From Ostrinia nubilalis (taxonomy: Eukaryota > Arthropoda > Insecta > Lepidoptera > Crambidae), in assembly GCF_963855985.1 (NCBI RefSeq), contig NC_087106.1, forward strand, positions 14,586,012 through 14,650,011: a stretch of 64,000 nt of DNA, read 5' to 3'. Numbering within the stretch: the stretch's first letter is position 1; each line of letters starts with the position of its first letter. The position numbers and the translations under genes were made by a program. Shown here one piece after another: positions 10,701-19,520 of the stretch. The notes under the pieces were generated by a model that had not been told where the DNA came from, made no database searches, and worked only from the letters and a program-made list of their open reading frames with translations.

Positions 10701-11377
10701 ATAGCTTCACAGTAGAGATCCATGAAGGTCGGCCACTGTGTGTAGTTGCCCGAGAAAGTAGGGATTTCAATTGTAGGTACCTGTTGGTATTGTTGTGAAG
10801 TCGAGTTGAGTTTTCGATTCAAATCCCTTTTTGTGGTCTCGTACAAGGTTTCGTATGCAGAAAAACTTTGTTCGTAGTTTACATCACTACCAGAGATAAT
10901 GTTGTCGATTTGCCAGTGTAGCTCATCGATCAGTTTCCATCGGGACTGCAGCGAGTTTAGTTTGTCCACTATTTCCCATTTTTCTGTTAGCTCCTTGAGG
11001 TCAATCTTCTTGATCACTCTGGATAGCGCTCGGAAATTAGTGTGTTGTTGACTAATGAGCTCGTCTGATTTCGATGGTACTCCAGTTTCCTCCGTTCTCA
11101 CGTACTCGTAGTTTTTCAACATGTTCAGTATAGACTCGTACCGAGCCTTTGTTGAGGCGTAGGTGTTAGTTGTAAAGTATTCGTCATCGGACCCACTTCT
11201 TGATTTAGCTAGTATTCCATGATTCATGTTAAACACCTCCCATTGTGAGTTGAGGGCGTCTAACCTTTTCTGGATGTATGCTGAAGTTTTGCGCGAATCA
11301 GAATCCTTTTTGAAGTTGGTTTCGATCTTGATGATGGCTTCAATGATCGATTTCTGTTGTTGATAGAGTTGCTCCAT
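4706..11377 (-). CDS. BEL/Pao gag-pol-env polyprotein, C-terminus truncated and chimeric
   Basis: 2223 aa from ATG at 11377. In order: N-terminal helical gag; DUF1759-type gag about 205-355; three Cys/His clusters about 415-480 (CPLCK, CRNCL, CRVCK); A17-type protease near 540 (LLDQGSQINLI); RT about 800-960 with YVDDLLGG near 937; RNase H about 1110-1240 (GFSDASEKAYG, WTDSM, NPADCASRG); integrase zinc region about 1420-1455 (HGG, CVRCH); catalytic core with GVDFTG, YSDNGTNF and GGLWEAAVKS; DUF5641-like domain about 1690-1790. An F-like envelope region starts about 1820 with a hydrophobic signal-like stretch and has a furin-type RRTKR near 1930 followed by a glycine-rich fusion-peptide-like segment. 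Residues after about 2200 are translated from the neighbour's microsatellite tail; the rest of the ectodomain and any membrane anchor are missing. Confidence 0.9.
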   Translation of the reverse strand: MEQLYQQQKSIIEAIIKIETNFKKDSDSRKTSAYIQKRLDALNSQWEVFNMNHGILAKSRSGSDDEYFTTNTYASTKARYESILNMLKNYEYVRTEETGVPSKSDELISQQHTNFRALSRVIKKIDLKELTEKWEIVDKLNSLQSRWKLIDELHWQIDNIISGSDVNYEQSFSAYETLYETTKRDLNRKLNSTSQQYQQVPTIEIPTFSGNYTQWPTFMDLYCEAIHNNIMLTKTQKMQHLKGKLRGEAERIVQHLTVSSENYDTCWEILTHRYNNLQLLFTKQIQALMGQPALQTQNAYELKKLHDTSVETIHAIHNLGIDTTTWDPILVHILTGKLDPDTYASYMEARKAPRALPSLDELIKFLENKFTALEPVQKKGQTSNKSSNKEVTAQSKKDFHTNRRFSPRTYHTNTEKNCPLCKTNHILLQCKSFHDMSPEDKMRSIAPLHICRNCLYSHNENKCNSIKRCRVCKDAHHTILHDIIRNVEKPTTSKNVMPNKSTTSQQKANHVSGNFNEVLLATVQLKIMAADGTFINLRCLLDQGSQINLITEDAAQRLGLQRRNLNATVSGIGTSAHHSNGTVRLDCESLYGGHSFTIEAMVMANMLSNLPNYTFEKQEWPHIQNIQLADPDYNISRPVDILLDAGVYADIVMSSILRGPSRAPMAQQTKVGWVLLGNINTFNCHVLINIDDVSRFWEMEEISDDNHNLTSQEEYCESIYTTTTTRLEDGRYIVRLPMKPQYTESLGPSKPQAVAQFRQLEKRLAKHTQLSTEYKKFIDEYLQLGHMKPCTERREPSYFLPHHGVEKLDSTTTKLRVVFNASAKTRSGNSLNDLMECGPNLQQDLQSMILRWRTFQYVYTADIEKFYRQILIHDEDQHLQQIVWRNTTTDLINEYQLCTVTYGTKAAPYLAMRTIIQLVIDDGHRYPLAAEILSHQLYVDDLLGGSNDLIEAQEAQQQLIDLLKGGGFNLRKWASNHPTILKALPEDLISQNMFDFKDAESNKTLGLSWNPHNDQFTFKAPLSNNIRDVITKRTLLSDLSKLYDPLGWLSPVTMKSKLIFQQAWTASTDWDEPLPDNIQQEWRNFQKELPSIQDISLQRWIGNTQQPIELHGFSDASEKAYGCVIYCLSTDQDGQQIVKLVAGKTKLAPLRKPPSLPRLELCGALLLCRLMTKVIESINSQTVTIHGWTDSMVVLGWLQGEPSRWSKFVSNRVVKIIDMMPSGCWRHVKSEKNPADCASRGLSPLQLAGHNLWWGPNWLKNDDLPCVETYTTNEEEKKSKRACATQITAPLVETLLYSYSSMSRVTRVLAWILRFVNNVRNTNDAKRVSHLTTCDIENAENVIIRTVQHNYFAEDLTHLRKQNKVSSSSKLLTLCPILDKQGILRVQGRLEHANLDQSQKHPAILPNNTKLTELLIDQAHQTTLHGGARLTLSHLRNKYWILGGLRTVKKQLLKCVRCHRFKTQNNAQQMADLPRPRVTPSRPFSHTGVDFTGQVEVKANKGRGIKTNKGYIAIFICLCTKAIHLELVSDLSTAAFLAALKRLCARRGTPGHMYSDNGTNFVGAAKALKKDRDQAMNLYIDNEVISNLTNCGIEWHFNAPSWPTAGGLWEAAVKSMKHHLKRVLGEQKLTFEEFSTLLAQIEACLNSRPLLALTNDVDDLDCLTPGHFLVGGSVLSPPPSIETEDITTTNRWKQTERMHRDFWKRWSKDYLQTLQTRGKWQHPTKNLETGDVVLVKDDNIPPAKWLLGRVIDTHPGADGYVRVVTVKTKTNNIKRPVTKLSRLPIDSESSATQDSNSKPDDSNDNKPTKALRPRPPKRTINNVFASLLIFMMCLAPSTSQLVNVTQLDPTKLIYFDKIAEMQIVQDEWRLVVYYNMSTYWQSFINIERYVSHLNTLCTKEASFVTISTQFQHELRELTHYNDMLRSEHGRRTKRGLIDGVGYIANSLFGVLDERFAEKYDKDIKLVHDNENHLLNLYKEHTSIIEGEYNLLKRNEEVMNTQFAVINKHLAETESRIHQSQDNAMYITATALAANMILNNLRHVQQMLMDLVTDVRSGRVDTHLLKPDEFEDQLNIISGQVPQGLPLPCTNSYSCTREMYKLSRVHIRLTDSFMIFEVKIPLISTEQYELTRAIPIHNIKDNTMINIVPTSEYFAVSLRKDLLMPLESRDLSSCIHLQEHQLMCAINLPIYDIKTTDSICEAQIIIIIINNNNNNKYLYLHKTW
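4733..4770 (+). repeat. TTA/ATT microsatellite tail of the non-LTR element
   Basis: An uninterrupted run of TTA/ATT units follows an AATAAA-like stretch (CAAATAAAGATA). It is the 3' terminus of the CR1/L2-like element. In the opposite strand it is read as Ile and Asn runs at the end of the BEL polyprotein, which marks the junction. Confidence 0.8.
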
Positions 11378-11579
11378 GGTTTTAGTAGAACAACTAGTTT
11401 CAGGTTCGTATGAATGTAACCCTTACTGCGGTATATGCACCTTCTCAATCAAGCCGGGGCGACCCGCTTCTGGGAGACCGGCGAGACCGATTTGCTACCA
11501 CAGATAGAGCCACGAATCACACTCACTGAAACACTCCGTTGGCGACCAGTTGACGTTGTAAATTGTTGTAGGTCGTAGT
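11378..11579 (-). other. BEL 5' leader
   Basis: About 200 bp between the primer-binding site and the gag ATG. I see no ORF of note. It is moderately GC-rich and probably holds packaging or leader sequence; nothing more can be supported. Confidence 0.5.
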
Positions 11580-11597
11580 TCAAATGTCGAAGGACCA
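11580..11597 (-). other. primer-binding site of the BEL element
   Basis: On the minus strand the sequence three bases after the LTR reads TGGTCCTTCGACATTTG. It begins with the TGG expected to pair with a tRNA 3' CCA, and it resembles the TTGGTCCTTCGA motif I recall next to many insect BEL/Pao LTRs. The tRNA was not identified. Confidence 0.65.
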
Positions 11598-11600
11598 AAA

Positions 11601-11840
11601 TGTAGGGGCTGTGTGTCTTGTGTGCCTCTACAGTGTTGATGTTGGATGTAGTTGTAGTTTTATCTACGTCACGGGATGTGGTAATTAAAACTGTGTCCGA
11701 TTCCGTAGAGAGCGTTTATTACACTGAATTGTAAGTAAGTTATAAAAATGAAGTAAAATGAACAGAAAGTAGGTCGCGCGCGCAGGCGCTATGTCAGCAG
11801 ATTTACTGAACAACTTATATGCTATGTACTTGCTCGTACA
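11601..11840 (-). repeat. 5' LTR of the BEL element
   Basis: A 240-bp segment that in element sense begins TGTACGAGC and ends CCCCTACA (TGT...ACA). It contains a TATA-like CATATAAG near 11,815 and an AATAAA polyadenylation signal at 11,720-11,715. The outer boundary is a choice: an alternative TGT start lies about 12 bp further out. No partner LTR is in the window, so neither LTR identity nor the target duplication can be checked. Confidence 0.68.
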
Positions 11841-12282
11841 GGGACCACCACATAAGTGTACTCTATAGAATATGAAATTTTGAAAATCGGTTCACAATTG
11901 ACGGAGTTAAGTCGGTTAAAAATGCTTTGGTGCACCACCAAAAACACCAAAATTAGATTCTCGTTGAAAAAGCTAAATTATATGAAATCTGTTTTAAATA
12001 TAACAACAACATTTTAACACGTGGTATGAAAACAGTTCCTTTACATTATACAAGGAATTCAACTAAAAAGAATAGCTTAGAAATCTTATACAAAAAGACA
12101 CCAAAATTGCAGAATTGTTGTCCGTTTAAAAAAAAACAACACATTTACGTTTTTGGCGGGAAGACGCAGAGGTCTTGCACCCGTCTGCCGTCACTGCTCG
12201 CGGGGGCGGTACTAAACCTAACGAATGATGGGAGTGTTTAAATCCTGTTTGATCTTTAAAGAAACTGACGAGCTATTTCATT
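11841..12282. other. non-coding, AT-rich
   Basis: Flank of the LTR. I see no convincing ORF. A stretch near 11,880-11,920 resembles the interspersed repeat at 34.75 kb (AATCGGTTCA...GGAGTTA), so part may be an old repeat. Confidence 0.4.
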
Positions 12283-12434
12283 CATCATCATCATCATCAT
12301 TTCAGCCACAGGACGTCCACTGCTGAACATAGGCCTCCCCCAATGACTTCCACATCGGTTGGTAGCGGCCTGCATCCAGCGCCTTCCCGCTACCTTTATC
12401 AGGTCATCGGTCCACCTTGTGGGTGGACGTCCCA
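12283..12434 (-). mobile_element. RTE-type non-LTR 3'-end fragment
   Basis: On the minus strand the sequence translates, with one frame change, as the C-terminus common in lepidopteran RTE-like ORFs (VGRPPTRWTDDL, then a SLGEAYVQQW-type ending). It finishes in a (GAT)n tail, seen here as (CAT)n at 12,283-12,300. Only the last 150 bp remain, as is usual for 5'-truncated RTE copies. Confidence 0.72.
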
Positions 12435-14384
12435 CTATTTCATTATTGACACCAAAATCATAAATTTTTCGCGGACAAAACTTAAGGACGTGACTTAATC
12501 ACAGTTATTTGGGAAACTTGCTTAATTTGGTAATCTTAGATAATAGATAGATTGTATAATTCAAAAATATACTTTTTCCCTAAGTTCTGTTTTGATCATC
12601 AGCTAAAAAAATACATATTGTAAGAAATTAAGGATGTGGACACTGCACCAAAATTAGAAACGCTTAGTTCAATTATTTTTTGTCGAATTTGTAAAAGAAA
12701 ATACTCATTAATAATGTTGTCCTCAAAATGGAACCTCTGTATATTTTCGTGTAAAAAAAAAACAAAGTTCTATGTCATAAAAAACATATGATTTGCAGCT
12801 ACGCCGCTCAAAAAATGTGTTTGGGAAATTGACCCATTACTTGCTATATCAGATTATAGAATGGATCCATTCTATTATCTGAGCTTGCTATTATATAGAG
12901 GGTGGAGAGACACAGGATAAATTTTGTAAATGATAAAATAATAAAATTATTATCTCTTCTGATGCGTAACTAGAAGTGAGGATTAAGATGAAACTCAGTC
13001 CTTTTCAGATTCTCGCTCAGTCTATAAGAACGTACGAGGCCAGATTCTGAAACAAAACAACAAAAACATAGCGTTTTAAGCAATATGTTAAGAGAGATAG
13101 TGCACCCGAGTTGCGATTGCACGGTCCATTACGCGTGTGTCGATCGATACGCGGCCGCTGCACCGCGTCACCGCGACCGACACCGCGCGGCGCCCGCGGG
13201 CCACAGTGCTCACCTGCCGGCCCGCCTGCCAGGACTTGCCTTGTTCGTGAATTTTCAATTTTGGATAAACCAACGAGATTAGATAAAAAATACGAAAAGT
13301 CATTATAACTTTCTGGACGTAAAACGTCGGGCAAGCATTATATTGCATGCGCGCAAGTTTCTCGATTGCTTTCAAAGCGATCACAAAACACGATCAAAGT
13401 TTAATAGTTGCCGGCCGCTGACGTCACCGCCCGCCCGAGCGCAGCAAACTCTCACGCTAATATTTTCCCCGGAGAAAACTCAACTCGACAACGGATGCTT
13501 TCATTATTAATGCGAAAGAGAATGAACTCGTGACTATATGGTCCCTCGATGTGAATTTTTTCTAGGCTATTTGGACAGAAATTTATTACATTAGCCCGAT
13601 GAGAATATTTACTACGGTCCCATTGAACGTCGTGGATGGAGCGCAGTGATCCTGGCGGAGAGGCCGCGAGCGCGCCCGCGGGCGACCGCGTTGTTTACCA
13701 TCACTTTGCCGGCGGCGACGACGCGAAATATGGGACTTTCTGTTTACCATCCCTTTATTCAATGTACCGTAGTTATTTATTATCGTCTCTTTAATACGAA
13801 GCTCCCATAGAAGTTCTTTTGTTAAATCAATATTTATGTCGACGAAGTTAATGCATCGTCTAGTTGGTTTCTCTATCTATACCAATAGACTCTTTATTAA
13901 AATCTTGCGCTCGAATAATAATTTATGTCTCCATCTCAGTCTAAAGACTATGCTCATGACAGAAAATAATGAACGTTAATGCTTTCATGAATTGAGACGG
14001 TTGTTTAAACTTACGCGTGCCCGCCGCCTCCTCTCGCTATTCATTACCGGCCGTTAAAATATGCGTAGTGTGCGGTGCGAGTGCGAGGATGAGCTTTAAT
14101 ACATTGTCTCGCAGGTGTTGATCACTATCTATGATCAAAAAGAACCAATGCTAAAAAAACAAATTCCATTTATATCTCAGGATTCTTATTTTTGTCAAAC
14201 TTCGTATAACCTTAGAAAAAGAGTAACATAAGTACTAGCTATCTCCACGCTACAACTTTGATAACTCAAACGTGATTGTTGTGCGGCTCACGCAAAACAT
14301 ATGCCGACGAGGGGATATACAACGCTGTAGTCAAAGTTTGCCCCTCACTCATGTTTCGCAATAAAAGTGTTCGGCGAATAATAG
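12435..14384. other. intron or intergenic, no gene recognised
   Basis: Mostly AT-rich with GC-rich islands at about 13,130-13,240, 13,420-13,450 and 13,640-13,730. The short ORFs in the islands look like GC-driven chance frames. A donor-like GTGAGC at about 13,213 (minus) has no LRR-coding sequence before it. A near-perfect 30-bp palindrome centred on GGATCC lies at 12,851-12,880. The islands could be conserved regulatory elements of the LRR gene, but that is a guess. Confidence 0.4.
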
Positions 14385-14890
14385 AATCCCACCAAAAACA
14401 TTCTGTAAAAAACTAGCCAAGTCTCGATGGAGCTGCTTGTTTATCTCTAAAAAGTAATGAAATCTAGACAAAGTCGTGCCAAGTCTATGGTTCCTTACTG
14501 CGATTTCTTTATTATTATAGGTAATGTTGTGTGACTTGGCCGTTGAAGGGTACAAAACCAGGTGCTCCATGATACCATTGCAACAATCTGTCGCCAGAAC
14601 CGCTACCCATTGACGATGGAAAATTGCCACTTGGAAAATGTTGATTCAACAATAACCATTCAATTGTAGGTTTAATAAAGCTGCGTATTTCAATAATACT
14701 TATGTATGATTATCTTAATAAAGATTGTTCAACGGCCAAGTCACACAACATTACCTATAATAATAAAGAAATCGCAGTAAGGAACCATAGACTTGGCACG
14801 ACTTTGTCTAGATTTCATTACTTTTTAGAGATAAACAAGCAGCTCCATCGAGACTTGGCTAGTTTTTTACAGAATGTTTTTGGTGGGATT
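14385..14890. repeat. perfect 163-bp inverted repeat (foldback/MITE-like)
   Basis: The arms 14,385-14,547 and 14,728-14,890 are exact reverse complements of each other around a 180-bp loop. The outer ends are AATCCCACCAAAAAC and its complement. Each arm is open in the same translated frame, ending FLQNVFGGI, so it may derive from a coding stretch, but I do not recognise it. No clear target duplication is visible. Arms this identical imply recent formation or conversion. Confidence 0.85.
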
Positions 14891-15104
14891 TCACTTCTTT
14901 TTGTAGAAAGTGGCAAAATTATTTAACGTCGTCGTTTTATCGATATTTTTTACGATATTAAATACAAATAAACTCAACGACCTTTAAAATGGACAACGAA
15001 TCAGAATTGTTTTAATAACATAACCTTAGCGAACCTTACAATATACTAAACGAAATCAACGAAATGCAAATTTACACAACATCAACTTAATCGACGGGGG
15101 GCTC
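14891..15104. other. AT-rich spacer, nothing recognised
   Basis: Non-coding spacer between the inverted repeat and the dispersed repeat that follows. Confidence 0.4.
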
Positions 15105-15660
15105 TAGAAAGGAAAAAATCTGGACACCGCTTGGACGCCGCTAGCGCCATCTAGCGGTGAGCGATACAGGCGAACACCACGGTGCCGGAGTAGTATTGAT
15201 TATGAATGTGGTGTTACTCCAGATCTTCGATTTTCCTAGTTTTTATAGTTTTCCCTTTATGTGGCCATTAAACCCTAACTCTGTACCAAATTTCAGCTCT
15301 CTGAGTTGATGGGAAGTACTAGTTCTATTTTGATGATCATCAGTGAGTGAGTGAGTGAGTGAGTGTCGTAAATGCGAAACTTTGCTTTCGCATAACTTCG
15401 GAACTAAATGACTTACAGACTTGAAATTTTGGATTTTAAGCATGTGATTATAGCTTACTATATGACGAAAATTTCTGCGTTCTGGTTTTATCCAGAGGTT
15501 CTCAAATTGGGGCCTGAAAATGCGGCGAAATGGTTCCAGTAAAGGATGGTACGGCAGTGTTTGCTTCGCGCTCGACTTGGCGGGGGCACTGCCGTGCCCC
15601 CAGATAAACGTACGTTCCTCGTATAAACGTACGAAAGCATGCTGTACATTTTTAGGCGTT
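15105..15660 (+). repeat. dispersed lepidopteran repeat with GTGA microsatellite and GC hairpin
   Basis: It contains GCGCCATCTAGCGGTGAG near its left end, a stretch on the theme of 'TACCAAATTTCAGCTCTCT', a (GTGA)n tract at 15,342-15,364, and a perfect hairpin (stem GGGGGCAC, loop TGCC) at 15,582-15,601. I recall this combination as a common dispersed element in moth genomes, but I cannot assign its class. The hairpin suggests a Helitron-like end, yet no CTRR terminus follows. Confidence 0.5.
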
Positions 15661-15794
15661 TTTTTTCCAATGTTCTGTTAATTTTTATTAAATTATCCCA
15701 TGTAAATAGGGGTTTAAGGGAAATCCCCATCACTCCAACTCGTGTGTAAGCAGTGTACCTCGGACGTGGCTGGGCCGCAGCCCGCAGTACTCAC

Positions 15795-15935
15795 AGGAAG
15801 TGCAGGTGGTGCAGGTCGCGCAGCGCGTGCGCCGGCAGCCGCCGCAGCGCGCAGCGGTCCAGCCACAGCCGCGCCAGCGCCGCGCCGCTCAGCGCCCCCG
15901 ACGAGATCGACTCCAGGCGGTTGGAAGAAAGGTTC
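15795..15935 (-). CDS. LRR protein gene, internal exon (two LRRs)
   Basis: 141 nt bounded by a 3' splice site (TTTCCGGCAG) and a 5' splice site (CCT|GTGAGT). Both introns are phase 2, splitting a leucine codon CT|G. It encodes two leucine-rich repeats: LNLSSNRLESISSGAL, then LWLDRCALRRLPAHAL. It joins in frame to the exon at 16,651-16,722. Phase-2 introns at the same leucine are typical of LGR-type receptors and other extracellular LRR genes, and the LWLD repeat recalls LGR4/5/rickets, but three exons cannot settle the family. The codons are very GC-rich compared with the AT-rich introns. Downstream exons are not in the window. Confidence 0.85.
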
Positions 15936-16650
15936 CTGCCGGAAACACTAGCACGTACATTTCTACTTTCTTTGTGCCAGACTTTCCAAGTCCAGAAAGC
16001 ATGTGGCATATCATCAGGAATTTCATCTCGAAGCGTGATCACATCGTTCGCAGTTTTTGTGAAATATATTAATTATTCTTGCCAGGTCCGACCGGACCGG
16101 GCCCTGTGACGAGGAATCCTTTGGCTTCATTGGGACAGTGTTGTGTGTAATGGTGGCGCCGTGCGAAGTGGCGAACTGCGGGCCGCATCGGAATTAGCCA
16201 CATTTGCATCGCCCCCGCCCCCGCCCTCGCCGCGTGCACCGCGCCGCCTTCGCAGACGCTGATTGCCCGTGCGATCGCGATCTGTATTGGGGTCACGATC
16301 GCGAAAGTGATACAGCATCGGGCTGGCTTGCTTGTTGTGCTTCGGATGGCGTAATTTCAAAAACAATACTTATACTTATTTGCAATTAGGGTCGACTCTG
16401 CCGCGGCGACGTGTGTTTAAAATGCATGCAGGCAACTTATCCAGTAGGCAACGAATGCCCGTTAAAAGTGCAAGTCGACGAATTAACTTTTTAAACTTTG
16501 ACAACTCTGCTGTTTGTAATTCTAATTTTACATTTTCAACCCAATTTTTTGAAGTCGGTTGAAAATGTGGTTGTCGTTTTATATCTTTGTTGGAGAAGCG
16601 TCTGACGTTATCATGAAATAAGTTCCTCGAACAAGTCGGCGTGCACTCAC
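15936..16650 (-). other. intron 2 of the LRR gene
   Basis: A 715-bp intron. It includes a GC-rich patch at 16,140-16,300 with no LRR-like frame, and a short inverted repeat (ACATTTTCAAC / GTTGAAAATGT) at about 16,530-16,568 around a TTTTGAAGTCGGTT motif also seen at the end of the MITE at 34.8 kb. Confidence 0.65.
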
Positions 16651-16722
16651 AGGTCCCGCAGGCCGGCGGCGGGCTGCAGCGCGTCCCTCGGCAGCGTGCT
16701 GATGTTGTTGTTGGACACGTCC
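16651..16722 (-). CDS. LRR protein gene, single-LRR exon (72 nt)
   Basis: Exactly 72 nt between CTTGTTACAG and CCT|GTGAGT, phase 2 on both sides, encoding one 24-residue repeat (DVSNNNISTLPRDAL...). Joined to the first exon it reads as the LRR N-cap followed by LDVSNNNISTLP, matching the first repeat of LGR-type ectodomains (LDISMNNITQLP in vertebrate LGR4/5, by recollection). Being symmetric, the exon could be skipped or duplicated without breaking the frame. Confidence 0.87.
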
Positions 16723-17662
16723 CTGTAACAAGACACGACGTCACTTGATGAACTGGACCTTGTTATAAACTAACATTTTTACATAATTTAATTACTATTT
16801 TCGTAAAAAACTATTGCTATATCGCAGTATTACTATTCAATCAAACAAAAAAACTATGATACCTAATTGTGACACTGAAGAACGTTTAAGTTGCGAGGAA
16901 AACGGCGCAGTCAGCGACGGCGGTGATTCGAGAGCCCATAAAACGGTTATAACGCAAAAAATATCGCGTCGGGGCGAGAACTGTCGCGACCGCGCCTGTA
17001 CCAGCACCACGCTTTGATAATTTGTAGCAATCTAATAGCTGCTTACAAGCGCTTTTTTCAAACCTTGTATAGAAAAAAGAGAGGGGTGAGGAGTGCGAGA
17101 CTCGCAGAATAAGACAGTTTTAATGTTTCTTATAACATAACTTTTATCTCAGTGTGACATATCACATCACGCCAACTGCCTGTGGGATATTAAGGCGATT
17201 AGAGTCCTCAATCCGCGTCAAATGGGCATTTTGTAAAGCCTACTCCTCTTTTACTGCTGGACAGAAATAGTTGAAAAAAATATATGTTATACAACAGTTC
17301 AAGGACTACATTTGTGACGTTTGAATTTTCGATACGTCTCTTTGTTTTGGATTAAAAAAATAAATACGGGACATCGATTTTTTACTTAAATTCCCTACTC
17401 CTCCAAAACGGCTATGTTAATTTAAAAGATTTTTGCACTAATAGATTAGGAATTCTTTAATCTTTAAATGACACGTTGCGTTTTCCAATCGAACATTATT
17501 TTCATTCATAAATTTTACTTTTAATAAATTCCGAACGTTTTGCTGTTGAGGGGGCCTTCGCGGGGTGCGGGCGGCAGTCGGCCGCTGGCCTTCAGACGGG
17601 GAGGTTGTGTCACTCGCTGCAAACTGACATTAGCGATCAAAATGAATTTTTTCTTTGGCTGA

Positions 17663-17778
17663 GTTGCACCACCTGACGTGACCTAACTTTGACCGTAGCT
17701 TTGGCGATAACCGGTGTTTTTTGTATGGAGTTTGACAGATTTTTGACTTTAGTCAAATTTAAAATAAGATGGTGCAAC
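17663..17778. mobile_element. small MITE with TIR GTTGCACCA(C/T)CT
   Basis: A 116-bp segment starting GTTGCACCACCT and ending AGATGGTGCAAC, an imperfect 12-bp terminal inverted repeat. The body resembles a common moth MITE (TAACTTTGACC..., TTTGTATGGAGTTTGACAG). The target duplication is not clear. Confidence 0.62.
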
Positions 17779-18984
17779 CTAGTCTTTGTTTGACAATAGT
17801 TTTTATGTCAGAGTTGTTCATAGAGCACGTTCAGTCAGACGATACGATTGAATTAAGGCATGCTCGGACGCTATTGTCTACCTAAATAGAATCTATTAGC
17901 GTAAAAAAATCGACTCCAAAAAAAAACGGCACTAGATAAGTAAAAGTTGAAAATATATTCCGTTATTTATTTACTAGGCCTTTGCAATTAGTATCCAAAT
18001 TAGGAGCGAGTCAGAATCAGTAACTTAATCGATTTACGTGAAGAAAACAATTTATATTTTTCATACTTAGGCTCGGCGCAAATGGGCCATTTAGAATTAG
18101 ATTTTCAATATGTTTCTTCGCGAAAATACCACAGTAAAAAAAAATAAGATAAAGTGGTATTGATAAATTGTTCTATAGAGCTTATTAAAAAATGTGGATA
18201 CTGATTACAAATGCCCGTATATCATGATTGATATTTTCGGAGTCGGTGACAGCCTACCTTTTGGTGATTCGTTTTGGAGTTGGTTTTAATTTTTGGTGAA
18301 AATTAATTTATTTCATGCCTTTAGTAGACTATAGGTACTCAATAGACCTTGTTGTTGCCACTGAAGGTGCATAGGTACACAGTACATTGATACCATATTT
18401 TTCATGTTAAGTGCAAATAAACTTCCCTAAATTACCTAACCATGAAACGTACCTATAGGCTATAATAATTAAAAAGTTTCGTCGATAAAAACTAAAATCC
18501 TCTTATAAGATGATGAGTTTTGGGAGCATGTCATGAAACTAAAATTATTAGCATACAAAAACTTGTTTTAAAAAAAAGGTTTTTTCTTTAAATTTATTTT
18601 TTTATTTATGATGCGGAATTTGCTGCGGCGTAGTAGCAAAGATTTTTCGTTATGTAGCTCGTAATAATTTCGAAGAATAGGGATGTTTCCTGGGTAAAGC
18701 AAGAGTTTGAATTAGTCCGTCGGTCAACTTACCAAAAAAATACTTTAAATGTATTTTGTCACTTTTTTAAACTTATGAAAATTTAAAGAGATAAGCGCGC
18801 CAAAGTTCAGAAGAGACCCATGACATTTAGGCGTGCTTAAAATTGTTGCGATTTGTGACGTCACGCGGAATTTCATCGCATCATAACTTCGTAATTACTT
18901 GTTTGTTGACAAATAAAAATATCCCGTGTCCAATATTTTTTGATAGTGTAATTGATGGACTAAAAGTGTTTTTTTAAGAAACTA

Positions 18985-19520
18985 GCCTATTCCTACGGCC
19001 ACAATTCCAGCTCCATCATCAGACCCTGTTTGTCTTTGAGAATTGAAGTAGGTAGGTAGGTACTCGTGATTTTTAAAGTAGCTTACTTACATAATATTAC
19101 TTACTTATATTTATATAAATAAATAAATACAAATCAAACGAGCCTAAACTCGATGGAATCGTTTAATCCCGGAGTTGCTATGGGGCCACTGGCATTCCAG
19201 CTCTATCATCAGATCGACTCCATGTCATCACAATATTTCATTGTCATCCGAATTACATGTATATCCAAAATTGTAACTCAATCAGCTGTTAAAGGATTTC
19301 TAATAAAAAGACAAGATTAAACACATTTTCAGTTTATTCTTCATAAGTGACACAAAGAGAATGACGATAGACAAAAGAAGAAACATTTGTTTTTTTAAAC
19401 CATAGATAATACTACTATGTGTTCCAATACCTACAGTTGTCGTCAGGAAGTTGGTCTAACAAATTCAGCTTGCAAGATTCCACCCGAAGTTACCTACAAA
19501 TTACATGTTCAAATTTCGAG
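18985..19520. repeat. degenerate dispersed repeats
   Basis: Two related pieces share ATTCCAGCTC(C/T)ATCATCAGA at about 19,003 and 19,195. The second is embedded in a stretch that resembles a common moth repeat (GGGGCCACTGGCATTCCAG..., CTTGCAAGATTCCA). Boundaries and class are unknown. Confidence 0.35.

Larger units (their letters stand above)
4771..11840 (-). mobile_element. BEL/Pao LTR retrotransposon with env-like domain, 3' end missing
   Basis: Read on the minus strand: LTR (11,840-11,601), tRNA-like primer site, leader, then one ORF in the BEL/Pao order gag, protease, RT, RNase H, integrase, followed by an F-type envelope-like part. The envelope C-terminus and the 3' LTR are absent because the CR1/L2-like element joins at about 4770. 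If that element inserted here, the missing BEL piece should lie left of base 1. The long uninterrupted ORF points to a recent copy. It lies within, or just beyond the visible part of, an intron of the LRR gene, in the same orientation as that gene. Confidence 0.85.

Noticed and set aside
12851..12880. A 30-bp palindrome as a regulatory site
   Set aside because: An isolated near-perfect palindrome in AT-rich DNA with no other support; chance or a remnant of a repeat.
13017..13384. Possible additional LRR-gene exon in the GC island
   Set aside because: A donor-like GTGAGC exists, but the sequence before it has no LRR pattern and no phase-2 acceptor.
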